DNA of 64,000 nucleotides, taken from assembly GCA_934394985.1 (NCBI GenBank), contig CAKRRF010000005.1, positions 1-64,000 on the forward strand. The letters are read 5' to 3'. This document shows, piece after piece, positions 17,800 through 26,856 of this stretch; the first letter of the stretch is position 1; the number at the start of each line of letters is the position of its first letter. This stretch comes from an uncultured Marvinbryantia sp. (GTDB taxonomy: Bacteria > Bacillota > Clostridia > Lachnospirales > Lachnospiraceae). The notes under the pieces were generated by a model. The model saw only the letters and a list, made by a program, of their open reading frames with translations. It searched no databases and had not been told where the DNA came from. A program made the translations under genes and the position numbers.

Positions 17800-17885
17800 G
17801 CAGTACAAAAGAAAAAATGTTTTGTGTGAAGAAAGTTATTTACTGACAGAATCACAGGAACAGATGCATGAGTGAGGTCAGAACA

Positions 17886-18935
17886 ATGGGAAATGTAACA
17901 ATTAAAGATATTGCGCGGATATGTGGTGTAGGTGTCAGTACCGTCTCAAGGGCAATGAATAATCATCCGGATATCAATCAGGAAACAAAGGATATGATTA
18001 TGCAGGCAATTGAGCAGAATAATTATGTACCGAACAACAGCGCAAGAAATCTGAAGAGAACGGATGCAAAGGCAATTGCTGTGCTGGTCAAGGGAATCAG
18101 CAACCCGTTGTTCAACCGCATGATTAAAGTGATTGAACAGGTAACGCAAAAGGAAAAATATGAGCTGGTTCTTCAGCATGTAGATGATAATCAGGATGAG
18201 GTCACAGCAGCGATAGAGCTGGAAAAAGAAAAAAGGCTGCGTGGTATTATTTTTCTGGGAGGTTACTTTTTCCATTCGGAAGAAAAGCTGAAACAGATTT
18301 CGATCCCGTTTGTTTTAAGTACCATTAAACTGGAAGAAGAGGACGGACGGCAGGAATATGCATCGGTTTCTGTAGATGATATCAAAGAAAGTGAACGGAT
18401 TGTGGAATACCTGATCCAAAACGGACATCGACGGATTGCGATCGTGGGGTCAAGAAAAGACGATGAAAGTATCGGATGGCTGCGACTTCAGGGATACCGA
18501 AGAGCACTGGAACGATATCATATCCCGATAGAAGAAGAACTGATCTGTTATGTTCCGGGAAATCTTGCCACCTACAGTATGGAAGCCGGATATGAGATGA
18601 CCGATCAGTTACTGAAACAGGGGAAAGAATTTACTGCATTATTTGCCATGTCTGACCGTATGGCTGTGGGCGCCTGTAAGGCGATTCTTGACCATGGCGG
18701 AAGTATTCCGGAGCAGTATTCGGTAGTCGGATTTGACGGAATGGATGTGGCGCAGTATTATAATCCTTCGATTACAACTATTCGACAACCGGTGGACGAA
18801 ATGGCGGAGGCCACGATTCGGATGCTGCTGGATCTGATTCGTAAGAAGAGTAAGAGCAGACATCTGGTATTTGAAGGTCAGCTGATCGAGGGACAGTCCG
18901 TCAGAAATATCAGGAAGCCAGAACCAGAAGCCTGA
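17886..18935 (+). CDS. LacI-family transcriptional repressor
   Basis: A 349-residue regulator. The ATG at 17886 is preferred because it follows GAGGT at normal distance and gives the canonical start MGNVTIKDIARICGVGVSTVSRAMN in two parts; an ATG lies at 17868. The N-terminal 60 residues are the helix-turn-helix plus hinge (YVPNNSARNLKRTDAKAIAV). The remainder is the periplasmic-binding-like effector domain with VVGFDGMDVAQYYNPSITTIRQP. It lies within the maltodextrin gene set, and a perfect LacI operator covers the promoter of the binding-protein gene, so it is probably the local repressor released by a maltose-type sugar. Confidence 0.92.
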   Translation: MGNVTIKDIARICGVGVSTVSRAMNNHPDINQETKDMIMQAIEQNNYVPNNSARNLKRTDAKAIAVLVKGISNPLFNRMIKVIEQVTQKEKYELVLQHVDDNQDEVTAAIELEKEKRLRGIIFLGGYFFHSEEKLKQISIPFVLSTIKLEEEDGRQEYASVSVDDIKESERIVEYLIQNGHRRIAIVGSRKDDESIGWLRLQGYRRALERYHIPIEEELICYVPGNLATYSMEAGYEMTDQLLKQGKEFTALFAMSDRMAVGACKAILDHGGSIPEQYSVVGFDGMDVAQYYNPSITTIRQPVDEMAEATIRMLLDLIRKKSKSRHLVFEGQLIEGQSVRNIRKPEPEA

Positions 18936-18977
18936 AATTCTGAAAAAATGAAGATTATAAAAAAGGAGGAGCAGACT

Positions 18978-20474
18978 ATGAGAGCAAGTGGAATATTGCT
19001 TCCAATCAGTAGTCTCCCATCGAAATACGGCATAGGATGTTTTTCAGAAAGTGCATATCACTTTGTAGATCAACTGAAAGAGGCCGGTCAGAAATACTGG
19101 CAGATTCTGCCACTTGGACCGACCAGCTATGGAGATTCTCCCTATCAGTCATTTTCTACGTTTGCAGGAAATCCTTATTTTATCAGTCTGGAAGAACTGA
19201 TAGAAGAGGGAGTGCTGACCAGAAAGGAATGCGATCAGGCAGATTTTGGAAAAGATGACCGATACGTGGATTACGGAAAGCTTTATAAAGCCAGATTTCC
19301 GTTATTAAGAAAAGCATATGAACGCAGTAATATCAGTAAGAATCCCCAATTCCATAAGTTTATGGAGGAAAACGGATACTGGGTAAGAGATTATGCAATT
19401 TTTATGGCGATAAAATCCTTTTTCGGCGGCAAAAGCTGGGATCAGTGGCCGGAAGACATCCGTAAGAGATGGGGCTATGCCATGGATTATTATCAAAGAG
19501 AATTATATTATGAGATTGAATTTTATGAATATATTCAATATGTATTTTTGAAACAATGGAATCGCCTGAAAGAATATGCCCATCAGAATGGGGTGCAGAT
19601 TATCGGAGATATTCCGATTTATGTGGCTTATGACAGTGCAGATACCTGGGCGAATCCGGAACTGTTCCAGCTGGATGAGGAGAATTTGCCATCAGCAGTA
19701 GCAGGATGCCCGCCTGATGGATTCGCTGCAGACGGACAGCTATGGGGAAATCCGTTATATCGCTGGGATTATCACAGACAGACCGGATATGAATGGTGGG
19801 TGCGCCGGCTGGCTTACTGTTATCAGCTATATGATATGGTAAGAATTGACCACTTCAGAGGATTCGATGAATATTTCTCTATTCCTTACGGGGATAAGGA
19901 TGCACATCACGGTCACTGGGAAAAAGGACCGGGAATCGAACTGTTCTGGAAAATAAAGGAATGTCTGGGCGAAAAAGAAGTCATTGCAGAGGACCTCGGC
20001 TATGTAACAGATTCCGTAAGGCAGCTGGTGAAAGATACCGGCTATCCGGGAATGAAGGTACTGGAGTTTGCTTTTGACTCCCGGGATACCGGAAGCGCCA
20101 ACGATTACCTGCCTCATAATTATCCGGAAAACAGCGTAGTTTATACCGGAACCCATGACAATGAGACACTGACCGGATGGTTTGGGAATATTTTACCGGA
20201 GGAACGTCAGATGGTGCGCAATTATCTGAACAATCGTCGGGACAGTGATCAGGAGATTTACTGGGATATGATCTGTACAGCTATGCAGAGTGTGGCAAAG
20301 CTATGTGTGATTCCGATTCAGGATTATCTTGGATATGGAAATGAAGCCCGTATGAATCAGCCGTCTACCCTGGGAGAAAACTGGAAGTGGCGACTGAAAA
20401 AGGGTGAGCTGAATAAAGAGTTAACAGAGAAAATAAAAAATATTACGATGTGGTATGGAAGGTATTATGGATGA
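18978..20474 (+). CDS. malQ: 4-alpha-glucanotransferase (GH77, amylomaltase)
   Basis: A 498-residue GH77 enzyme starting MRASGILLPISSLPSKYGIG behind AAAAGGAGG; an in-frame ATG at 18948 lacks a site. Signature parts are GDSPYQSFSTFAGNPYFIS near the N-terminus, the active-site strand DMVRIDHFRGFDEYF with the catalytic Asp, ViAEDLGYVT with the acid/base Glu, and THDNETLTGW. It moves glucan segments between maltodextrins in the cytoplasm and releases glucose. Directly before the M19 dipeptidase gene, which begins inside its stop codon. Confidence 0.97.
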   Translation: MRASGILLPISSLPSKYGIGCFSESAYHFVDQLKEAGQKYWQILPLGPTSYGDSPYQSFSTFAGNPYFISLEELIEEGVLTRKECDQADFGKDDRYVDYGKLYKARFPLLRKAYERSNISKNPQFHKFMEENGYWVRDYAIFMAIKSFFGGKSWDQWPEDIRKRWGYAMDYYQRELYYEIEFYEYIQYVFLKQWNRLKEYAHQNGVQIIGDIPIYVAYDSADTWANPELFQLDEENLPSAVAGCPPDGFAADGQLWGNPLYRWDYHRQTGYEWWVRRLAYCYQLYDMVRIDHFRGFDEYFSIPYGDKDAHHGHWEKGPGIELFWKIKECLGEKEVIAEDLGYVTDSVRQLVKDTGYPGMKVLEFAFDSRDTGSANDYLPHNYPENSVVYTGTHDNETLTGWFGNILPEERQMVRNYLNNRRDSDQEIYWDMICTAMQSVAKLCVIPIQDYLGYGNEARMNQPSTLGENWKWRLKKGELNKELTEKIKNITMWYGRYYG

Positions 20475-21508
20475 ATGTAATAGATATGCACTGTGACACG
20501 ATAGCGCAGATTTACCGTTCCGAGCAGCATCACGAAAACCAGAGATTGTTATCAGGCAATCTCTGTGTTGATTTACAGAAGATGAAAAAAGGCGGATATC
20601 TTCTGCAGAATTTTGCGATGTTTACAGATCAGAGTGAAACAGAAGATCCTCTTGGTGCGGTACTTGGAATGATTGACTGTTATTATCGGGAACTGGAAGA
20701 AAATAAAGAACTCATTGCACCGGTATTTACCTATGAGGATATTCTGGAAAATCAGAAGCACCAGAAGATGAGCGCTATGCTGACTCTGGAAGAAGGATGC
20801 GTGGTAAGGGAAGACCTGGCATTACTGCGTACATTCTATCGTCTGGGTGTACGTATGATTGCATTAACGTGGAACTTTGAAAATTCGATTGGATTTCCTA
20901 ATCTGATGCAGGACGGACAGGAAAAGCCACTGTTTCAAAACAGAAATGATAAAGGACTGACAGAATTTGGGATCGAGATGGTACAGGAGATGGAACGACT
21001 GGGAATGATCGTCGATGTGTCTCATCTGTCGGACGGGGGATTCTGGGATGTACTGCGTTATACCGGAAAACCTTTTGTTGCCAGTCATTCTAATGCTGCG
21101 AAAGAATGTAATGTATGCCGAAATCTGACCGATGATATGGTTCGTGCCCTGGCAGACCGTGGAGGTGTGATGGGGCTGAATTACTGTTATGATTTTCTGA
21201 CAGAATCAGAACAGCCAGAGGACTTATCAACAGATGCTTCTCTTTTTCAGGATGCTACTGTTCATCAGAAGAAAATCAGCCGTATAGAGGATATGATCCG
21301 GCATATCCGGCATATGGTAAATGTGGGAGGCATAGAAGTATGCGGACTGGGAAGTGATTTTGACGGAATCAGTAATTCTGTGGAGTTTGGGGACGCATCC
21401 GGATTACCGATGCTGTATGACGGATTACGAAAAGCAGGATTTTCGGAAGAAGACACAGATCGTATATTTTACAAAAATGTATTAAGGGTATATCGGGAAG
21501 TGTTGTAG
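20471..21508 (+). CDS. Membrane dipeptidase family protein (peptidase M19)
   Basis: A 345-residue M19 (renal dipeptidase) protein from the ATG at 20471, overlapping malQ by four bases. Zinc-binding features: VIDMHCDT at the start, the long-range Glu in LTLEEGCVV, VDVSHLSD and ASHSNA, then GSDFDGI near the C-terminus. The family cleaves dipeptides, often with a D-residue at the C-terminal side. No membrane segment is present here, so it is cytoplasmic. Its place inside a starch-sugar regulon is odd and may be coincidental or reflect glycopeptide use. Confidence 0.92.
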   Translation: MNVIDMHCDTIAQIYRSEQHHENQRLLSGNLCVDLQKMKKGGYLLQNFAMFTDQSETEDPLGAVLGMIDCYYRELEENKELIAPVFTYEDILENQKHQKMSAMLTLEEGCVVREDLALLRTFYRLGVRMIALTWNFENSIGFPNLMQDGQEKPLFQNRNDKGLTEFGIEMVQEMERLGMIVDVSHLSDGGFWDVLRYTGKPFVASHSNAAKECNVCRNLTDDMVRALADRGGVMGLNYCYDFLTESEQPEDLSTDASLFQDATVHQKKISRIEDMIRHIRHMVNVGGIEVCGLGSDFDGISNSVEFGDASGLPMLYDGLRKAGFSEEDTDRIFYKNVLRVYREVL

Positions 21509-21574
21509 AACAAATACCAAACGGATCGAAAACAGATTCACGAAAAATCCAAATAAGCAAAAGAGGAGAAACGA

Positions 21575-23242
21575 ATGAAAAAGAAATGGTGGCATGAAAA
21601 AGTGGCATATCAGATCTACCCGAAGAGCTTTTGTGACAGTAATGGAGATGGTGTGGGTGATCTGAAGGGAATTATCAGCAAGCTGGATTATCTGCAAGAG
21701 CTGGGAGTGGATCTGGTATGGATCTCTCCGATTTACTGTTCGCCGATGGCAGATCAGGGATATGATATTTCAGATTATTATAATATTGATCCGTTATTTG
21801 GAAATATGCAGGACATGGACAAGCTTCTGGAAGAAGCCAAAAAACGTCATATCGGTATTGTGATGGATCTGGTAGTGAATCACTGTTCCGATGAACACGA
21901 ATGGTTCCGAAAAGCCTGTGAGGATCCGGACGGCAAATATGGAAAGTATTTTTATATTGAAGACTGGAGGGATGGAAAGGCACCTTCGAATCTTCGGAGT
22001 TATTTTGGCGGAAGCTGCTGGGAACCATTGCCGGGCCACCCGGATAAATGTTATCTTCATCTGTTTCATAAAAAGCAGCCGGATCTGAACTGGGAGAATC
22101 CGGAAGTGCGGGAAGAGATCTTTACGATGGTGAACTGGTGGCTGGAAAAAGGTCTGGCAGGATTTCGTATAGATGCGATCATTAACATAAAAAAATCACT
22201 CCCATGGAAGAATTATCCGGTGGACCGGGATGATGGACTGAGCTATGTGGGAAATATGTTAAAAGAAGTCAGCTGCCATGATTTCCTGACGGAACTTCGT
22301 GACCGAACTTTTGCAAAGTATGATGCGTTCAGTGTAGGGGAAGTCTTTGATGAACATGAAGATACCCTGCCAGAATTTATCGGAGATGATGGCTATTTTT
22401 CTACGATGTTTGACATGAGCAGTGCAGTTTACGGAGCAAGTGAAAAAGGCTGGTATGACAGGAAGACGATTACAGCAGATGAATATCGGGATACGATATT
22501 TACCAGTCAGGAAAAGGCGTGGAAGGTAGGATTTTTATCCAATATTATTGAAAATCATGATCAGCCAAGAGGCGTGAGTCATTATCTGCCAGAGGGGGAA
22601 GTGAATGATACTTCCAAGAAAATGCTGGCAACACTGCATTTTATGGTGCGGGGTATTCCGTTTATTTATCAGGGGCAGGAAATCGGTATGGAAAATGTGG
22701 ATTTTACATCCATAGATCAGATAGATGATGTCATGACTCGTGATGAGTATCAGGTGGCACTTCGGGCAGGGCTGTCACCGGAAAAGGCACTGGAAGCAGT
22801 AAAGAAGATGAGTCGGGATAATGCCAGAGTACCATTTTCCTGGGATGCATCCGAGCATGCAGGTTTTACTACAGGAACTCCGTGGCTGATGAACAATCCG
22901 GATTATAAAAAGATCAATCTGGCAGCGCAGAGACAGGATGAGACTTCGGTCTATCAGTATTATCGTCAGCTGATTCAGCTTCGTAAAAATCCGGAATATA
23001 AAGAGACAATTGTATGGGGAAAAACAGTTCCCGTATGGACAGATTGTGAGAATCTGATGGCCTTTTACCGTCAGAGTGATAAGCAGACTCTTTTAGTGAT
23101 TGCCAATTATCAGAAAGAAGCCCAGAGTGTTACGCTGGAAAAAGAGGTGAAAGCAGTACTGCTAAATAACTGTAAAGAAATTCGGCAAAATGGAAAAGAA
23201 TGGCATCTGGAAGGGTATCAGGCCATGGTTCTGGAAGTGTAA
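21575..23242 (+). CDS. GH13 alpha-glucosidase (oligo-1,6-glucosidase type)
   Basis: A 555-residue intracellular GH13 enzyme behind AAAGAGGAG. The conserved regions are present: MDLVVNHCSDEH, GFRIDAI with the nucleophile Asp, SVGEVFDE with the acid/base Glu and IIENHDQPR with the third Asp. KQPDLNWENP is the QPDLN motif of oligo-1,6-glucosidases and related alpha-glucosidases. The C-terminal beta domain closes the protein. It should release glucose from isomalto- or malto-oligosaccharides delivered by the transporter upstream. Trehalose-6-phosphate hydrolase is a close relative and cannot be fully excluded. Confidence 0.93.
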   Translation: MKKKWWHEKVAYQIYPKSFCDSNGDGVGDLKGIISKLDYLQELGVDLVWISPIYCSPMADQGYDISDYYNIDPLFGNMQDMDKLLEEAKKRHIGIVMDLVVNHCSDEHEWFRKACEDPDGKYGKYFYIEDWRDGKAPSNLRSYFGGSCWEPLPGHPDKCYLHLFHKKQPDLNWENPEVREEIFTMVNWWLEKGLAGFRIDAIINIKKSLPWKNYPVDRDDGLSYVGNMLKEVSCHDFLTELRDRTFAKYDAFSVGEVFDEHEDTLPEFIGDDGYFSTMFDMSSAVYGASEKGWYDRKTITADEYRDTIFTSQEKAWKVGFLSNIIENHDQPRGVSHYLPEGEVNDTSKKMLATLHFMVRGIPFIYQGQEIGMENVDFTSIDQIDDVMTRDEYQVALRAGLSPEKALEAVKKMSRDNARVPFSWDASEHAGFTTGTPWLMNNPDYKKINLAAQRQDETSVYQYYRQLIQLRKNPEYKETIVWGKTVPVWTDCENLMAFYRQSDKQTLLVIANYQKEAQSVTLEKEVKAVLLNNCKEIRQNGKEWHLEGYQAMVLEV

Positions 23243-23274
23243 CATAAAAAACAAATAGTTACTGGGTACAACAG

Positions 23275-23321
23275 ACAAGGAGATTGCGACAAAATAAAAG
23301 GTGTCGTAATCTCCTTGTTTA
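23275..23321 (+). terminator. Terminator closing the maltodextrin gene set
   Basis: ACAAGGAGATTGCGACA (275-291) pairs with TGTCGTAATCTCCTTGT (302-318) with one mismatch; T residues follow. It also lies just after the convergent ClC gene. Confidence 0.8.
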
Positions 23322-23344
23322 TAAATTATTTCAGATGAAAGTGC

Positions 23345-24622
23345 TTATTCTTTGGTACGGGTATTGATAAACTGCAGCTTTGTCTTGGAATACAGGATCT
23401 TCTGACTGTGATACAGTCCAAAGTATCCGGATTCCAGATAGCCGATACCGATGGCCAGCAGGAAAAACGGCATACAGTCAAAACCGAACAATTCAAAGCT
23501 GAGGAACAGGCTGCTGATCGGACAGTTGGTTACACCACAGAATACGGAAACCATACCGCAGGCAGCGGCCAGTGATGGATGAAAGCCGGTCAGCTGACCG
23601 AAGATACATCCAAAGGTTGCACCGACGAACAAGGTCGGGACAATCTCTCCGCCTTTAAAACCACATCCCAGTGTGATTGCGGTAAAGATTATTTTCAACA
23701 GAAAAGCGGTAGGAACCACCTCGCCGGAGATGGCATCAGTAATGATATTCATGCCGGCACCCAGATAATCCGTAGTATGAAGAAGCTTTGTAAGCAGGAT
23801 AATCAGAAGGGCACCGGAGACCACACGAATCCATTCATTTGGCACATGTTGCTGATAAAGATGCTCTGTACGGTGCAGGATGGAGCAGAACAGGATACTG
23901 ACAGCGGCGCAGAGCAAAGCCAGGATAATGACCAGTGTAATATTTCTGGCATCCAGAGGAATACCGGAAGGAATGGTAAAATGTTCTCCTTCCGCACCGA
24001 CCAGAATGGCCATTTCCTTTGCAGTCAGTGCCGCGATAGAACATGGAACCAGCGCCGCATATTGCATGATGCCGACACTGACGACTTCCATAGAAAAAAT
24101 AGTAGCTGTCAGCGGGGTACCGAACAATGCAGAGAAAGCAGCACTCATACCACACATAATCATAATCTTCTGGTCATATTCATCCATTTTGATCCATTTG
24201 CCGAGTGTTCCACCGATACTTCCGCCCAGCTGCAGGGCAGCACCTTCTCTGCCGGCAGAACCGCCAAAGGCATGTGTCAGAATCGTAGAGATCATAATCA
24301 GAGGCGCCATACGAAGTGGTACATACTTGCCACCGGAGATACCTTCCAGTACCCGGTTGGTTCCGGAACGGGACGGATCCAGCTGATACATGGCTACGAT
24401 AGCCAGACCGGCAATCGGAAGCAGGTACAGCATCCACGGGTGTGTAGTACGAAATCCGGTTACCGCTGTAATGCATCTTGCAAAAGCACCACCGATCAGC
24501 CCCAGAACAACGCCGGTTGCACCGGCCAGAACAAGCCATCGTACCAGAATACCAATCCTGGCAACGCATTTCCAGATTCCTTCTTTTAATAAGTCAAATA
24601 GTGTATCTTTGGTAAAATTCAT
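23345..24622 (-). CDS. ClC-family chloride channel or transporter
   Basis: A 425-residue polytopic membrane protein with about ten hydrophobic helices. The ATG at 24622 follows GGGAGAGAG; the frame itself is open to 24673. Selectivity-filter parts are recognisable: GSAGREGAALQLGG (the GxEGP-like stretch with Ala instead of Pro) and GVTNCPISSLFLSFE. GFKGGEIVPTLFVGATFG corresponds to the conserved GxFxP region, altered to GGEIVPT. Bacterial ClC proteins move chloride or fluoride; the altered motifs leave the ion open. Convergent with the maltodextrin set and divergent from the sigma-54 regulator. Confidence 0.9.
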   Translation of the reverse strand: MNFTKDTLFDLLKEGIWKCVARIGILVRWLVLAGATGVVLGLIGGAFARCITAVTGFRTTHPWMLYLLPIAGLAIVAMYQLDPSRSGTNRVLEGISGGKYVPLRMAPLIMISTILTHAFGGSAGREGAALQLGGSIGGTLGKWIKMDEYDQKIMIMCGMSAAFSALFGTPLTATIFSMEVVSVGIMQYAALVPCSIAALTAKEMAILVGAEGEHFTIPSGIPLDARNITLVIILALLCAAVSILFCSILHRTEHLYQQHVPNEWIRVVSGALLIILLTKLLHTTDYLGAGMNIITDAISGEVVPTAFLLKIIFTAITLGCGFKGGEIVPTLFVGATFGCIFGQLTGFHPSLAAACGMVSVFCGVTNCPISSLFLSFELFGFDCMPFFLLAIGIGYLESGYFGLYHSQKILYSKTKLQFINTRTKE

Positions 24623-24737
24623 GACATCTCTCTCCCATAATTTTGTATCAAGCCGAAAGAAAACAGGGCTCACTTCCTTTCAGTATAAAGAAAAGAAAAA
24701 CATTCTGCAACAGGAAGGGGATAAAAATGTGTATATC

Positions 24738-24766
24738 TTGCGGAAGAAGAATGGTTTTGATAGAAT
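24738..24766 (+). promoter_or_regulatory. Promoter of the sigma-54 activator gene
   Basis: TTGCGG (738-743), 17-base spacer, TAGAAT (761-766). Start near 24773, about 30 bases before the ATG at 24805. Confidence 0.55.
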
Positions 24767-24804
24767 GAAGCGTATAAGAATGATGGACACGAAAGAGGCT
24801 TTTT

Positions 24805-26580
24805 ATGGAAAGTATTTTAGTAAAAATTCAAGATACAGTGGCAAAGTATGCAGAGGTGTTATCGAAGATTTCACGCGTGGATGTGGAAGTGGTGGATAAT
24901 CGTCTGTATCGTGTGGCGGGAACAGGGATGTTCCGTGAACTGGTGAATCAGGATATGTCAGCAGAGGGATATGTATACCGGCAGGTATTGAAAACAGGAC
25001 GCCGCCAGATTATTTATTCACCTGGGCAGGAACTGATCTGTCAGAATTGTCCGCATTGTAACGATTGTCAGGAAGAGATTGAGATTTCCATGCCTGTGCG
25101 CATGGGTATGGAGATTATCGGGATTATTGGCCTGGTTGGCAGCAGCCGGGAACAGAAAGAAAGAATCCTGGAGGATGAGCAGTTATATCTGGAATTTCTG
25201 GAACAGATTGCAGATTTCATTACAACGAAGGCAAAAGAGTATGGAGAGCTGGATAGCAAGAACCGGCTGCTGGATACCCTGGACTGCACGATAGGGCATA
25301 TTGATCAGGGAATTATCATTATCGGGGATGACCATGTGATCACCACAGCCAATACATCGGCGAAAAAACAGTTGGAACTGGATATGCCGGAAGGAACTTA
25401 TGTGGAGATTGAGGCAACCGGTGACCGCATGAATTACCAAAATGAATATAAAATGAAGATTGCAGACCGAGAATTTTCGATCATGGGGCATCTTTATGAT
25501 TTACCGAGAAAAAAAGGCAGATATGCCAGTCTGCTTTTATTTGAAAACAGTAAAGCTATTCAAAAAAAGTACTATGAAATGACCTCCACAGTTCATACGC
25601 TGGACTGCAGCAATATTATCGGTGATAGTGAGAGTACGCAAAAGATGAAGCGGGAGATCATGCAGGTAGCACAGAGCAGTTCGACTGTGCTGATTACCGG
25701 AGAAAGTGGTACCGGAAAAGAGATGGTAGCCACAGCCATCTGGAACGCCAGCAACCGTCGATCTGGAAGATTCGTAGCGATTAACTGTGCGGCGATTCCG
25801 GAGGCATTGTTGGAATCAGAGCTGTTTGGATACGTAAAGGGAGCCTTTACCGGTGCAGATCCACATGGTCGAATTGGAAAATTCGAACTGGCTAATAAAG
25901 GCGTGATCTTCCTGGATGAGATCGGAGATATGCCATTGTATCTGCAGGCAAAGTTACTGCGTGTGCTGCAGGAGCGAAAGATTACCCGAATCGGTTCCAA
26001 TCAGGTGATTCCTGTTGATGTGCGGATTTTAGCTGCGACCAACAGGGATCTGAGGGAGATGATCCAGGAAAAGAAGTTCCGGGAAGATCTGTATTACCGG
26101 TTGAATGTGATTCCGTTGGAGATTGCACCACTAAGAGAACGAACGGAAGATATTCAGCTGCTGGCGGAGCATTTTGCTGCTCATTATGCGAAAATGTTTC
26201 AGAAATATTTCTGGAAAATCACAGAGCCGGTGCTGGAGTGTCTGAGGCAGTATCCATGGCCTGGCAATGTGAGGGAACTGGAGAATGTGGTGGAATTCAT
26301 GGTAAATATGATGGGATTGGATGGAGTCCTGGATGAAAAAACCCTGCCACGGGATGTGAGAGAATGGGGCAGTAAGAATGAAGCGAAAGCACGATCCACG
26401 GAATCAGACAGCCTCCGAACAGAAGAAAAAGCAGAGGAAGAACCGTTGACTCTGAAAGAACTGGAACAACGAGCTATTCGGCAGGCCATTGCCCGATATG
26501 GAGATACTACTCAGGGGAAAAAAGAAGCGGCCAGACAACTGGGCATCGGACTTGCCACCCTGTATCGGAAACTAGAATGA
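24805..26580 (+). CDS. Sigma-54-dependent enhancer-binding regulator, YgeV-like
   Basis: A 591-residue activator. The N-terminal sensor region (1-150) looks GAF-like and carries four Cys in CxxCxxCxxC spacing (C79, C82, C85, C88), a possible metal or Fe-S site. A PAS-like segment follows (150-250). The AAA+ domain has Walker A GESGTGKE (299-306), the sigma-54 contact loop GAFTGA (346-351) and a complete arginine-finger region. The C-terminal Fis helix-turn-helix ends KEAARQLGIGLATLYRKLE. In E. coli, ygeV of similar length neighbours ygeX and ygeY; here the same partners follow. It most likely drives the next operon. Confidence 0.93.
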   Translation: MESILVKIQDTVAKYAEVLSKISRVDVEVVDNRLYRVAGTGMFRELVNQDMSAEGYVYRQVLKTGRRQIIYSPGQELICQNCPHCNDCQEEIEISMPVRMGMEIIGIIGLVGSSREQKERILEDEQLYLEFLEQIADFITTKAKEYGELDSKNRLLDTLDCTIGHIDQGIIIIGDDHVITTANTSAKKQLELDMPEGTYVEIEATGDRMNYQNEYKMKIADREFSIMGHLYDLPRKKGRYASLLLFENSKAIQKKYYEMTSTVHTLDCSNIIGDSESTQKMKREIMQVAQSSSTVLITGESGTGKEMVATAIWNASNRRSGRFVAINCAAIPEALLESELFGYVKGAFTGADPHGRIGKFELANKGVIFLDEIGDMPLYLQAKLLRVLQERKITRIGSNQVIPVDVRILAATNRDLREMIQEKKFREDLYYRLNVIPLEIAPLRERTEDIQLLAEHFAAHYAKMFQKYFWKITEPVLECLRQYPWPGNVRELENVVEFMVNMMGLDGVLDEKTLPRDVREWGSKNEAKARSTESDSLRTEEKAEEEPLTLKELEQRAIRQAIARYGDTTQGKKEAARQLGIGLATLYRKLE

Positions 26581-26645
26581 TTCTCAAAATGAGAAAAAAC
26601 GGCCTGAATTCTCATTCTGAGAATTCAAAATTCCCAAAATGAGAA
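26581..26645 (+). promoter_or_regulatory. Three 15-bp palindromic upstream activator sites
   Basis: TTCTCAAAATGAGAA (581-595), TTCTCATTCTGAGAA (609-623) and TTCCCAAAATGAGAA (631-645). The consensus is TTCTCA-N3-TGAGAA; the second copy extends to a 21-bp palindrome. They start at the first base after the activator stop and lie about 130-195 bases before the -24 element, the usual place for enhancer-binding protein sites. Confidence 0.88.
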
Positions 26646-26680
26646 AAATTGGAAAAATAAGAAAATTCTACTAAGAAAAA

Positions 26681-26745
26681 CAAAAAGATTCACGAAAGAC
26701 AGGAGGTAGGAAAACCCCTGATTTTTCTGGGATCTTTTTGTTTTT
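26681..26745 (+). terminator. Possible terminator of the activator gene
   Basis: CAAAAAGATTC (681-691) can pair with GGATCTTTTTG (730-740), with an inner CAGG/CCTG stem, and a T-run follows. It would separate the activator message from the sigma-54 operon. The stem is AT-rich and long-looped, so the call is weak. Confidence 0.4.
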
Positions 26746-26773
26746 AAAAAAATTTTAATCTTTTTTCAGAAAT

Positions 26774-26789
26774 GGGAACGGATTTTGCT
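26774..26789 (+). promoter_or_regulatory. Sigma-54 (-24/-12) promoter of the dpaL operon
   Basis: GGGAACG-GATTT-TGCT: the GG at 26775-26776 and the GC at 26787-26788 are separated by exactly ten bases, the fixed spacing for sigma-54. The -24 box matches five of seven consensus bases and the -12 box reads TTGCT. Start near 26800, about 57 bases before the dpaL ATG. Confidence 0.85.
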
Positions 26790-26856
26790 ATATAGATAGA
26801 TATAAGACGAAACATACCGGATGAGAAACCCGGGTACGAAAGAAAGGAAGGAAGTA

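Noticed and set aside
17868..17886. Upstream ATG start of the LacI regulator
   Set aside because: The six extra residues are not part of the family start, and the ATG at 17886 has the better-placed GAGGT site.
23579..24589. 336-residue open frame antisense to the ClC gene
   Set aside because: The minus-strand frame has clear ClC family motifs, and the plus-strand translation is rich in Gln, Ser, Thr and Cys with no known motifs; it is a codon-bias shadow.
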